A stretch of 7,722 nucleotides of DNA from an uncultured Caryophanales bacterium (GCA_947165725.1 CAMVBL010000043.1:1-7722), one strand, 5' to 3'. Positions 1 through 6,015 are shown, counted from the stretch's first letter. Numbers and translations: made by a program. The notes: a model not told the origin generated them from the sequence alone.

Positions 1-395
1 GGATTAACAACAATTGAATCATATGGTCCTTCAATCTTTTCATAGATGTCACTTTGAAGGATAGTGACTCGTGGGCTTAAGTTTAGTAACCCGGCATTGC
101 GTTCACATAGCGCAACTGCGCGCGGATTAACATCAGCAAGAGTAATTCTTGCTTCTTCATGGGCTTTGGCAAGAGTTAAGCCAATCGTGCCATAGCCACA
201 ACCTAAATCGAGAATGCGATTTCCTAAGTCGAGGGGTAGCAAGACCTTTAAAAAGGCATAACTACCCTCATCGACATTATTTTTAGAAAATACACCATTA
301 TCAGTGAGTAATTTCATAGTGATGCCATTAATTTCAAAGGTGATCTCTTTGATGTTAGAAACAAGATTAGGATCGTCTTGAAAATAGTGACTCAT
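1..395 (-). CDS. ybxB: Class I SAM-dependent methyltransferase, YbxB/RsmC family (partial, C-terminus off the left edge)
   Basis: Reading leftwards from an ATG at 393-395 gives 131 open codons that continue past position 1. The fragment has the early family signature (MKLLTDNGVFSKNNVDEGS, residues about 29-47), a SAM-binding glycine-rich motif LDLGCGYGTIG (about 65-75), the acidic second motif LADVNPRAV, and it breaks off at VVNP, the start of the NPP catalytic motif of N2-guanine methyltransferases such as RsmC, which modifies 16S rRNA. In Bacillus subtilis the homologue ybxB sits between rplL and rpoB, and the same neighbour is present here. Only 35 nt separate it from the rplL stop, with no terminator, so it is probably transcribed with the ribosomal genes. 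The SD is a pure G-run at 408-412, rather far (12 nt) from the ATG. The exact rRNA target is inferred from family only. Confidence 0.9.
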   Translation of the reverse strand, partial: MSHYFQDDPNLVSNIKEITFEINGITMKLLTDNGVFSKNNVDEGSYAFLKVLLPLDLGNRILDLGCGYGTIGLTLAKAHEEARITLADVNPRAVALCERNAGLLNLSPRVTILQSDIYEKIEGPYDSIVVN

Positions 396-430
396 TAGGC
401 GAAATTACCCCCTAAAATGAAATTTGGAAC

Positions 431-808
431 TTACTTAATTTCTACTTCTGCACCAGCGGCTTCAAGAGCTTTCTTGTGTTCTTCAGCTTCGACTGGGGAG
501 ATGTGTTCTTTGACTGGAGCTGGAGCAGCGTCAACTAACTTCTTAGCATCCATTAAGCCTAAGCCTGTGATAGCTTGGACAGCTTTGATGACTTGGACTT
601 TGGAAGCACCAGCGGCCTTTAAGATTAAGGAAACTTCTGCTGGACCTTTGTTTTCTTCTTCTTCAGCTGGAGCGGCAGCTGCAACACCGACTGGGGCGGC
701 TGCTGTGACGCCGAATTCTGCTTCGACGGCTTTGACTAATTCATTTAATTCCACTACTGTCATTTCTTTTAATGCAGCAATGATTTCTTCATTTGTTAAT
801 TTTGCCAT
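431..808 (-). CDS. rplL: 50S ribosomal protein L7/L12
   Basis: A 125-residue protein of normal family length. It forms the mobile stalk of the large subunit and recruits and activates the translational GTPases. The N-terminal dimerisation domain (about 1-33, [26 protein letters not shown]) anchors it to L10. A flexible Ala/Pro/Glu hinge follows (about 34-55), then the globular factor-binding domain (about 56-125) with the VIKAV...TGLGL...AKKLVD core and a VEIK end. Several usually fixed residues differ: the core reads [15 protein letters not shown] where most bacteria have an Arg in place of the Gln and Lys-Glu in place of Met-Asp. A strong SD (TAGGAGG) lies in the 24-nt gap after rplJ. It is translated from the rplJ-rplL message, normally at several copies per L10. 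Confidence 0.98.
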   Translation of the reverse strand: MAKLTNEEIIAALKEMTVVELNELVKAVEAEFGVTAAAPVGVAAAAPAEEEENKGPAEVSLILKAAGASKVQVIKAVQAITGLGLMDAKKLVDAAPAPVKEHISPVEAEEHKKALEAAGAEVEIK

Positions 809-832
809 AGTATTAATCCTCCTAAATTGGCA

Positions 833-1318
833 TTATTTGTCCGCTACTGCCTTGACAGCGCAAGCGAAGGAGCGGATAGGTGCTTGTAAGCACGATAAGA
901 ACATGGAAATAAGACCTTCTTTGCCTGGAAGTTTTGCAACTTCGAGCATACCGGCTGCATCAACGAATTTACCTTCGACGACACCGCCTTTAACGATGAG
1001 AACGTCTTTGTGTCTTTTAGCATATTTGGCAATGACTTTTGCACCGCCGATAACATCTTTAGAGAAAACGATAGCGTTTGGACCTTTTAAGATGTCGTTC
1101 ATTTCGTTGTAACCTAATTCATCAACTGCACGTTCAACGAGAGAATTCTTGTAAACGTTCATTTCAGCGTTTTCTTTGTGAAGAGCACGTCTGACTTCTT
1201 GAATTTGGGCAACTGTTAAACCACGATATTCACAAACGATAATGGTTTGGCTCTCTTTAGCTTTTTCGGTGATAGTTTTCACTGTCTCTGTTTTAGCTGC
1301 TAAGACTGCTTGATTCAT
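833..1318 (-). CDS. rplJ: 50S ribosomal protein L10
   Basis: A 161-residue protein, slightly shorter than the usual 165-175. L10 forms the base of the L7/L12 stalk: its N-terminal globular domain (about 1-130) binds 23S rRNA near L11, and its C-terminal helix carries L7/L12 dimers. Visible family blocks are IIVCEYRGLTVAQIQEVRRAL (about 26-46), a central GPNAIVFSKDV, and KEGLISMFLSCLQAPIRSFACAVKAVADK at the C-terminus. That last helix is short and ends at VADK, which fits two to three L7/L12 dimers (inference). The ATG is supported by an AAAGGAGG SD just upstream. An L10-type RNA leader sits in the 131-nt gap before the gene, so autoregulation by the L10-L12 complex is expected. Confidence 0.98.
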   Translation of the reverse strand: MNQAVLAAKTETVKTITEKAKESQTIIVCEYRGLTVAQIQEVRRALHKENAEMNVYKNSLVERAVDELGYNEMNDILKGPNAIVFSKDVIGGAKVIAKYAKRHKDVLIVKGGVVEGKFVDAAGMLEVAKLPGKEGLISMFLSCLQAPIRSFACAVKAVADK

Positions 1319-1358
1319 ATTCTTGACCTCCTTTTTCTAAAATTGTTTTGAAGGCTCC

Positions 1359-1435
1359 AATATACGGTGGGCTTTATGCATACGCCTCGGTAACATTATT
1401 AAGACTGCTTCGTCCGTTACTGTCTTTGGTATATT
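1359..1435 (-). promoter_or_regulatory. L10 (rplJ) autoregulatory leader RNA
   Basis: The gap between rplA and rplJ folds on the minus strand like the known L10 leader. The closing stem pairs AATATAC (1429-1435) with GTATATT (1359-1365). Inside it, CCAAAGACAG is followed by a stem GTAAC (1416-1420) / GTTAC (1390-1394) and then CGAGG. The AAGACAG ... CCGAGG pair is the conserved signature of Firmicutes L10 leaders and mimics the L10-L12 site on 23S rRNA. The leader ends about 20 nt before the rplJ SD, as expected for translational or attenuation control of rplJ-rplL by L10(L12)4. The call rests on motif and pairing by eye; no covariance search was run. Confidence 0.85.
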
Positions 1436-1449
1436 GTGCTTTGATTTGA

Positions 1450-2133
1450 TTAACGACCAGCAAATGTGAATTGAATGGCTGGACCCATGGTCGTATGGAT
1501 GACAGCTTTTTTGAAGTAGACGCCTTTAACAGCGGCTGGTTGGGCCTTTTTAACTGCTTCGACTAAAGCGGTTAAGTTTTCGGCGATCTTGTTGGCATCG
1601 AATGACACTTTAGCAATGCACACGTGCATATTTGCTTCCTTGTCAACACGATATTCAACTTTACCGGCTTTGATTTCTTTGATAGCTTTTGCGATATCTG
1701 GAGAAACTGTACCAGTCTTTGGGTTTGGCATTAAGCCTTTAGGACCTAACACTCTACCTAATTTACCGATGTTACCCATCATGTTTGGTGTTGCAACGAT
1801 AACGTCGAAGTCGAACCAGTTTTCTTTTTGGATCTTTTCTAACATTTCGTTACCACCAGCGAAATCGGCACCAGCGGCTAATGCATCATCAACTTTGTCG
1901 GTAATAGCTAAGACTTTTTTGGTTTTGCCGTTACCATGTGGAAGGATGAGAGTTCCTCTGACTTGTTGATCAGCTTGTTTTGGGTCGACATTGAGTTTGA
2001 AACTGACATCGATAGTAGCATCGAACTTAACAGTGGAAGTTTCCTTCACTAAAGCGGCTGCTTCTTCGATTGTGTAAAGCTTGTTTGCGTCGATTTTTTC
2101 AGCGGCGGCTCTGTAATTTTTACTTCTAAACAT
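1450..2133 (-). CDS. rplA: 50S ribosomal protein L1
   Basis: A 227-residue protein of normal length. L1 forms the L1 stalk of the large subunit, helps eject E-site tRNA, and in many bacteria represses translation of its own operon. Landmarks are the N-terminal [24 protein letters not shown], the [21 protein letters not shown] segment (about 51-71), the L1 signature [21 protein letters not shown] (about 122-142), and the closing [10 protein letters not shown]. The start is 11 nt after the rplK stop; the SD AAGGTGA overlaps that stop codon, so the two genes are probably translationally coupled. Confidence 0.98.
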   Translation of the reverse strand: MFRSKNYRAAAEKIDANKLYTIEEAAALVKETSTVKFDATIDVSFKLNVDPKQADQQVRGTLILPHGNGKTKKVLAITDKVDDALAAGADFAGGNEMLEKIQKENWFDFDVIVATPNMMGNIGKLGRVLGPKGLMPNPKTGTVSPDIAKAIKEIKAGKVEYRVDKEANMHVCIAKVSFDANKIAENLTALVEAVKKAQPAAVKGVYFKKAVIHTTMGPAIQFTFAGR

Positions 2134-2144
2134 TTCCGTTCACC

Positions 2145-2558
2145 TTAGTCAACGACTTCAACGCCCATATTATTGGCGCTGCCTTCAACGATCTTCATAG
2201 CTGCCTCAATGTCTTCGCAGTTGAGATCTGGGAGCTTGTATTCAGCGATTTGTCTGAGTTGAGCTCTAGTGATTTTGCCAACTTTTGGACCTTTACGGCC
2301 TGTGGCAGAACCTTTTTGGATTCCAGCGGCTTTTAAGATTAAACCCGCTACTGGAGAGGTTTTGATGACAAAGTCACAGGACTTGTCTTCATAAGCTGTG
2401 ATGATAACAGGAACGATTTCACCTTTTCTGTCGGCGGTCTTGGCGTTAAAGTCTGTACAGAATTTACCCATGTTGACACCAGCAGAAGCGAGTTTTGGAC
2501 CTGGTTTAGCTTCGCCACCAGGAAGTTCCATCTTCACGACTTTTGCGATTTTCTTCAC
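2145..2558 (-). CDS. rplK: 50S ribosomal protein L11 (GTG start; shortened proline-rich linker)
   Basis: L11 binds the GTPase-associated region of 23S rRNA and is the target site of thiopeptide antibiotics. The start is the GTG at 2556-2558: it has an AAAAGGAGGA SD at 2566-2575 with suitable spacing, and it begins the family N-terminus VKKIAKVVKMELPGG. An in-frame ATG further upstream (2639) would add 27 residues unlike L11, so it is not used here. The protein is 137 aa against the usual 140-142. The difference falls in the linker after the first strand: it reads EAKPGPKLASAGVN where most homologues have KANPAPPVGPALGQAGVN, a loss of about four residues including adjacent prolines. The C-terminal RNA-binding domain (VGKITRAQLRQIAEYKLPDLN ... 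SANNMGVEV) looks intact. It is the first gene of the rplK-rplA-rplJ-rplL-ybxB transcript. Confidence 0.96.
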   Translation of the reverse strand: MKKIAKVVKMELPGGEAKPGPKLASAGVNMGKFCTDFNAKTADRKGEIVPVIITAYEDKSCDFVIKTSPVAGLILKAAGIQKGSATGRKGPKVGKITRAQLRQIAEYKLPDLNCEDIEAAMKIVEGSANNMGVEVVD

Positions 2559-2678
2559 TTGACTTTCCTCCTTTTGTAGATTTGTCAGTGCCGTGGTGAT
2601 TGAGTGATCGCCACTCTTCCACGGAACGTACTCTTTCACACGTGCGCTTGCGCTCTCTCATGGCGCAAGACAACATGC
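2559..2678 (-). promoter_or_regulatory. Structured 5' leader of the rplK operon
   Basis: From the predicted transcription start near 2678 to the rplK GTG there are about 120 nt with no gene. Two hairpins are visible on the minus strand. The first pairs CTTGCGC (2663-2669) with GCGCAAG (2647-2653) around a 9-nt loop. The second has an outer stem CCGTGG (2619-2624) / CCACGG (2591-2596), an asymmetric internal loop, and an inner stem GAGTG (2612-2616) / CACTC (2602-2606). The rplK SD follows 16 nt later. Two helices flanking an asymmetric loop is the general shape of an L1-binding mRNA site, and L1 is known to repress the L11-L1 message in other bacteria. Assignment to L1 here is inference. Confidence 0.5.
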
Positions 2679-2684
2679 TCATAT

Positions 2685-2714
2685 ATCGTATCAAAATACG
2701 TATGTACGTTGCAA
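2685..2714 (-). promoter_or_regulatory. Promoter of the rplK-rplA-rplJ-rplL-ybxB operon
   Basis: On the minus strand there is a -35 box TTGCAA (2709-2714), an 18-nt spacer and a -10 box TACGAT (2685-2690). An A-rich tract (AAATATAAAAAAATCC, about 2715-2730) lies directly upstream and resembles an UP element, as is common for ribosomal promoters. The predicted start is near 2678. A separate promoter is needed here because the nusG transcript ends at the terminator near 5000 and the opposite-strand ktr genes intervene. Confidence 0.7.
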
Positions 2715-2759
2715 GGATTTTTTTATATTTAGATTAAAGTAAGAAGAATTATTCAATTT

Positions 2760-2777
2760 CAAATCACTTGTGATTTG
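2760..2777. promoter_or_regulatory. 18-nt perfect palindrome upstream of the ktrB promoter (candidate operator)
   Basis: CAAATCAC-TT-GTGATTTG has two perfect 8-nt arms (2760-2767 and 2770-2777) with a 2-nt centre. A 2-nt centre cannot form a good RNA loop, and the site lies upstream of the predicted ktrB start, so a dimeric DNA-binding protein site is more likely than a hairpin. It ends 7 nt before the ktrB -35 box and lies 45 nt from the rplK -35 box, so it could act on either divergent promoter. The binding protein is unknown. Confidence 0.5.
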
Positions 2778-2784
2778 CTAACAG

Positions 2785-2813
2785 TTGACTTTTATAAACA
2801 CAGAGTGTATTAT
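2785..2813 (+). promoter_or_regulatory. Sigma-A type promoter of ktrB-ktrA
   Basis: A -35 box TTGACT (2785-2790), an exact 17-nt spacer and a -10 box TATTAT (2808-2813) make a near-consensus vegetative promoter. The start is predicted near 2820, only about 18 nt before the ktrB ATG. That leaves no room for the c-di-AMP (ydaO-type) riboswitch that precedes ktr genes in many Firmicutes. Confidence 0.8.
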
Positions 2814-2837
2814 ATCGGCGTCTAGAGAGCAAATAGT

Positions 2838-4274
2838 ATGATCAAGAAAAACAAGTTGTTGAACCCATATTTGTTGCTTATCATTTCATTCCTAGCGATT
2901 GTCTTACTAGGCTCTTTTTTGCTTAGTATGCCTTTCGTGTTTAGAAATAATCCTAATAACGAATGGTGTCATGTTGGCTCCTATATGGATGCCTTTTTCA
3001 CTTCACTATCAGCGATGAGTTTAACAGGCTTAACCACCTACCCAGACGGCTTAGTAAATACACTATCTGGCGCTGGCCAAATTATCGTTATGGTTTTAGT
3101 GCAAATCGGTGGTTTAGGTATTGTTACTATTTTAACCTTCTTATTCTCTATTTTTAGAAGAAAATTACAGTTTAGAGATCGCTTGATGATTTCCCAAGCT
3201 ATTGCCTTTAATAACTTTGGTGAAATTGTGCAATTTGTCCGTCGATTAACTATTATCACAGTTATTTGTGAGTTAGTGGGATTCGGCATGGGTATACCAG
3301 TTTTTATGGCACTGTATCCTGGTGATTGGCCTCATATCTTATCGAACTCTTTATTCTATTCAGTATCATCATTTAACAATGCTGGATTTGACTTATTCGA
3401 CTCCACGAACTCTTTGATTAATGGTTTACACACGATTTATGGCACTGCGGTTTTAACTGATAATTGGTTATACTACTATTTCACTATCTATAATGGCTTC
3501 TTATCACTACTTGGTGGTATCTCTTTCTTAGTCATTATTGACGCTGTTATTGAGCATAGAAATCCAAAGAGATGGAGCTCATTTACCAAGATGATTTTAG
3601 CCGCTACTGGTGGCTTAATTTTAGCGATGTCTTTATTCCTCTTCTTAACGGATGGACTTAAGCCAGATAATCCAATGAATATCTTCCAAGTAGTCATGAC
3701 CATTGTTAACTGTCGTACCGCTGGATATAGCGTTTATCCAATTAGTGACATTTCTCTTCCTGGTAAGATGGTTTGCTCTTTAATGATGTTCATCGGTGGT
3801 TCGCCTCTTTCTACAGCGGGTGGTATTAAAGTCACCACTATTTTCATCATCGTCATTTCCATTGTCTCTTACTTTAGAGGCAAACGTATTCCAGCGTTTA
3901 AGCGTAACTTCTCTGACAATATCGTCGCTAAGAGTATGAGCTTAGTGTTTGTCGTTGTGACGATTATCATTGTTAGTTTTATTCTCGTTTCCTTATTCGG
4001 GGTGAGAGAAATACCAGGACACACAATGGCGGAGAACGCTAAAGGAGATTTACTGGGTCTATATTTATTCTCTTGTTTCTCCTTCTTTGGTAATGTTGGA
4101 TTCTATACAGGTATTGAACCATACCTAACGGTCGGTTCAAAAATTGTCTTATGTTTCTTAATGCTTTTAGGTCATCTTGGACCTATGACATTTTTCCAGT
4201 TATTCCAAAATCATTTAGACAAAAACTCTAATGTGCATTATAGTTTTGTTGAGGAAGATTTTTTAATCGGTTAA
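2838..4274 (+). CDS. ktrB: Potassium transporter membrane subunit, KtrB/TrkH family
   Basis: A 478-residue integral membrane protein that carries K+ (often Na+-coupled in KtrB) across the cytoplasmic membrane. It shows the four pore repeats of the SKT family, each with its selectivity-filter glycine: SLTGLTT (G64), NNAGFD (G183), RTAGYSV (G296) and GNVGFYTG (G421). The intramembrane gate loop GGSPLSTAGGIKVTT is at 320-334. The N-terminus enters the first helix at once (from about residue 10), as in KtrB rather than in TrkH with its extra N-terminal helices, and the family tail EEDFLIG is present. Length is slightly above typical KtrB (about 445-460). The ATG has only a weak SD (AGAGAG, 2824-2829). 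ktrA begins 15 nt downstream, which supports the Ktr assignment. The gene interrupts the usual nusG-rplK neighbourhood on the opposite strand. Confidence 0.96.
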   Translation: MIKKNKLLNPYLLLIISFLAIVLLGSFLLSMPFVFRNNPNNEWCHVGSYMDAFFTSLSAMSLTGLTTYPDGLVNTLSGAGQIIVMVLVQIGGLGIVTILTFLFSIFRRKLQFRDRLMISQAIAFNNFGEIVQFVRRLTIITVICELVGFGMGIPVFMALYPGDWPHILSNSLFYSVSSFNNAGFDLFDSTNSLINGLHTIYGTAVLTDNWLYYYFTIYNGFLSLLGGISFLVIIDAVIEHRNPKRWSSFTKMILAATGGLILAMSLFLFLTDGLKPDNPMNIFQVVMTIVNCRTAGYSVYPISDISLPGKMVCSLMMFIGGSPLSTAGGIKVTTIFIIVISIVSYFRGKRIPAFKRNFSDNIVAKSMSLVFVVVTIIIVSFILVSLFGVREIPGHTMAENAKGDLLGLYLFSCFSFFGNVGFYTGIEPYLTVGSKIVLCFLMLLGHLGPMTFFQLFQNHLDKNSNVHYSFVEEDFLIG

Positions 4275-4289
4275 AGGAGGACACTCTAT

Positions 4290-4973
4290 ATGGCTAAAAA
4301 ATCATTTGCAGTTATCGGCTTAGGCCAATTTGGTATTTCTGTCGTCGAAGAACTCGTTGGTAATGGCATGGACGTTATCGCAATTGATACCGATGAAGAA
4401 GCCGTTAAAAAGATCAGTGCTTTGCTTCCAACTGTCGCTGTTGCTAATGCGACTGATGAAGAAGCTTTAAAAGATTTAGGCATTAAAGATGTTGATGCCG
4501 CGATTGTTGCTTTCGGTTCTCATATCGAAGCTAGTATTTTAACTACAGTTATTCTTAAAGAATTAGGTGTTAAATCCATTATCGTTCGTGTTGATGATGC
4601 TTACTATTTACCAATTATGAAGAAATTGGGCGCTACAGAAGTTATCATGCCACAAAAAGCGGCTGGTGTTGCTTTAGCAAATAGATTAGGTAACGAAGAC
4701 TTTAAAGACTTCTATAAACTCGATGATAAATATTCTGTTGTCTCTATTGTCGTCAATAGCGCTTATGTTCCAGAACAATTAAAGGATTTAGCGACTAAAG
4801 ATAAATATGGCGTCAGCGTGGTTCTTATCATGCGTAACGGCCGTTCTTTCGTCCCTGGTGGTAATGACTCATTACTTCCTGATGACACAATCTTCGTTGT
4901 TGGTAGCACAAAAGAAATCAGAGTCTTCCGTGAAGCCATCAATGGTGTGAAGACTAGAAGAAAGAAAAAGTAA
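4290..4973 (+). CDS. ktrA: Potassium uptake regulatory subunit KtrA (RCK domain protein)
   Basis: A 227-residue cytoplasmic protein that assembles as an octameric ring on KtrB and gates it in response to bound nucleotide. The RCK_N Rossmann domain (about 1-130) starts with FAVIGLGQFG, giving the glycines G10, G12 and G15, and has the ribose-binding acidic residue D33 at the end of the second strand (VIAIDTDEE). Further blocks are VANATDEEAL and HIEASILTTVILKELGV. The RCK_C domain (about 140-216: YSVVSIVV ... DDTIFVVGSTKEI) is the part that binds c-di-AMP in characterised KtrA proteins. A single RCK module of about 220 aa marks KtrA rather than two-module TrkA. A basic tail (KTRRKKK) ends it. 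The strong SD AAAGGAGG lies in the 15-nt gap after ktrB. A terminator follows the stop. Confidence 0.96.
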   Translation: MAKKSFAVIGLGQFGISVVEELVGNGMDVIAIDTDEEAVKKISALLPTVAVANATDEEALKDLGIKDVDAAIVAFGSHIEASILTTVILKELGVKSIIVRVDDAYYLPIMKKLGATEVIMPQKAAGVALANRLGNEDFKDFYKLDDKYSVVSIVVNSAYVPEQLKDLATKDKYGVSVVLIMRNGRSFVPGGNDSLLPDDTIFVVGSTKEIRVFREAINGVKTRRKKK

Positions 4974-4991
4974 TAAGCAAAACGCAAAAAT

Positions 4992-5019
4992 AAAACCAGC
5001 CTCGAATGAAGCTGGTTTT
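4992..5019. terminator. Bidirectional intrinsic terminator between ktrA and nusG
   Basis: Nine-bp arms AAAACCAGC (4992-5000) and GCTGGTTTT (5011-5019) enclose a 10-nt loop. On the plus strand the stem runs into a T-run ending the ktrA transcript. On the minus strand it is followed by TTTTATTTTT, ending the nusG transcript that stops at 5041. One element thus serves both convergent operons. Confidence 0.9.
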
Positions 5020-5025
5020 TTGTTG

Positions 5026-5040
5026 CTTGTTATTAACAAG
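5026..5040. repeat. Short perfect inverted repeat just after the nusG stop
   Basis: CTTGTTA-T-TAACAAG is a 15-nt palindrome abutting the nusG stop codon. As RNA it could form a 6-bp hairpin with an ATT loop ahead of the main terminator on the minus strand. It lacks GC content and its own T-run, so a role in 3'-end stability is only a guess. Confidence 0.4.
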
Positions 5041-5652
5041 TTAGATTTTATCAATTTCGGAGAAGTCGACTTCCACTTTTGTGGATCTACCAAAGAAGAT
5101 GGTTTCGAGTTCAACAACTTTGGTATCTCTATTGATGGAGAGAATACGACCTTCGGTGCCTTCTAATGGACCGTGGATAACCTTAACGTAGTCATCAACA
5201 CTGTAACGGTCAAACATATCAGCATCAATTTCACCCATTCTCTTAAGAACTGGTTCAATTTGTTCACGTGGAACTGGGAATGGTTTTGTACCTTTACCAG
5301 AAGAACCGACGAAGCCGGTGACACCTGGAGTGTTACGAACAACGTACCAAGCGTAGTCTGTCATAATCATTTCTACGAAGACATAACCTGGATAGAGGTT
5401 TTTCATTCTTGTTTTATCAGTAGGCATGCCATCCTTCATCACTGGGACTTCTTGTTCCGCGACAATAATACGGAAGATTAAATCTTGTAAGCCCATTGAT
5501 TCAACACGACGTTTTAAGTTTTCTTTGACTTTGTTTTCGTGTGTGGAATAGGTATTAACCACGTACCAAGCTTTTTCACCTAATGTAGCATTAGATGATT
5601 CGCCTTCACTTAAATCTGTTGTACTATCTGTAAATTTGATTTCATCCGCCAT
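5041..5652 (-). CDS. nusG: Transcription termination/antitermination factor NusG
   Basis: A 203-residue NusG. It binds RNA polymerase at the clamp and modulates pausing, Rho-dependent termination and coupling with the ribosome. The NGN domain (about 27-140) starts at KAWYVVNTYSTHENKVKENL and includes YPGYVFVEM and WYVVRNTPGVTGFVGS. The KOW domain occupies about 150-203 (DDYVKVIHGPLEGTEGRI ... FFGRSTKVEVDFSEIDKI). An acidic, Ser/Thr-rich N-terminal extension of about 26 residues precedes the NGN domain; Bacillus NusG (177 aa) lacks it. The ATG is supported by a TAGGAGG SD that overlaps the secE stop, implying coupled translation. The bidirectional terminator follows the stop. Confidence 0.98.
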   Translation of the reverse strand: MADEIKFTDSTTDLSEGESSNATLGEKAWYVVNTYSTHENKVKENLKRRVESMGLQDLIFRIIVAEQEVPVMKDGMPTDKTRMKNLYPGYVFVEMIMTDYAWYVVRNTPGVTGFVGSSGKGTKPFPVPREQIEPVLKRMGEIDADMFDRYSVDDYVKVIHGPLEGTEGRILSINRDTKVVELETIFFGRSTKVEVDFSEIDKI

Positions 5653-5663
5653 GATAATACCTC

Positions 5664-5855
5664 CTAGCTATTAAATGTCTTTCTAAGGACATCGATTAAA
5701 CCTTTACCTAAGGCATCTTCGCCCATTAAAATTAACGCTGTTAAAGCAGTGATAATAACGACAACAATAAATGCTGGAACTAAAACGTCTCTCTTAGGCC
5801 AGCGAACACGTTTGCCTTCTTTGATAACTTCTGATGTGAATTTTTTAACACCCAT
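5664..5855 (-). CDS. secE: Preprotein translocase subunit SecE
   Basis: A 63-residue single-span SecE, the clamp subunit of the SecYEG protein-export channel, of the short Gram-positive type (about 60 aa). The amphipathic cytoplasmic segment holds the signature GKRVRWPKRDVL (about 14-25). One membrane helix follows (about 27-46, VPAFIVVVIITALTALILMG) and a short external tail. Its SD GGAGG overlaps the rpmG stop codon (TAAGGAGG) and its own stop TAG is part of the nusG SD, so rpmG, secE and nusG are tightly packed. Confidence 0.97.
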   Translation of the reverse strand: MGVKKFTSEVIKEGKRVRWPKRDVLVPAFIVVVIITALTALILMGEDALGKGLIDVLRKTFNS

Positions 5856-5868
5856 GAGAAGGACCTCC

Positions 5869-6015
5869 TTACTTGCTAATCTTATGAAGCGTCATCTTAT
5901 TACAACGCTTACAGAACTTTTTAATCTGAAGGTTTTTTGTACCTTCCTTTTTAATTGTGGCTGTGTAGTTTCTTGAGAGGCACTCTTCGCAAATCAAAAG
6001 AACTTTTTCTCTCAT
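5869..6015 (-). CDS. rpmG: 50S ribosomal protein L33 (zinc-ribbon form)
   Basis: A 48-residue ORF. It begins [12 protein letters not shown], continues [21 protein letters not shown] and ends [14 protein letters not shown]. The family hallmarks are the NYT motif after the first Cys pair, the basic middle and the TLHK end. Four cysteines (C9, C12, C35, C38) form two CxxC pairs, so this is the zinc-binding C+ form rather than the zinc-free paralogue. L33 sits near the E-site of the large subunit. rpmG-secE-nusG is the standard order in Firmicutes. The SD is a run of six Gs (6022-6027), 6 nt from the ATG. Confidence 0.96.
   Translation of the reverse strand: MREKVLLICEECLSRNYTATIKKEGTKNLQIKKFCKRCNKMTLHKISK

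Noticed and set aside
396..430. Terminator after rplL
   Set aside because: The 35-nt gap has no GC stem or T-run on the minus strand; ybxB appears to be co-transcribed.
417..1112. Long plus-strand open frame (231 codons) opposite rplL and rplJ
   Set aside because: It is antisense to two certain ribosomal genes; the Ala/Ser/Thr-rich translation is the mirror of their codon use, and it has no SD.
1589..1969. Plus-strand open frame opposite rplA
   Set aside because: Shadow of L1 coding sequence; no ribosome binding site or recognisable domain.
2559..2639. An in-frame ATG at 2639 that would extend L11 by 27 residues
   Set aside because: The extra residues are unlike any L11 N-terminus and coincide with the leader hairpins; the GTG at 2558 has a strong SD and begins the family sequence.
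2640..2837. c-di-AMP (ydaO-type) riboswitch ahead of ktrB
   Set aside because: The promoter is only about 18 nt from the start codon, and no riboswitch-like pairing was found on the plus strand here.
2838..4974. The ktr operon as part of a mobile element
   Set aside because: No transposase, integrase, terminal inverted repeats or direct repeats were found at its borders, and base composition matches the neighbours.
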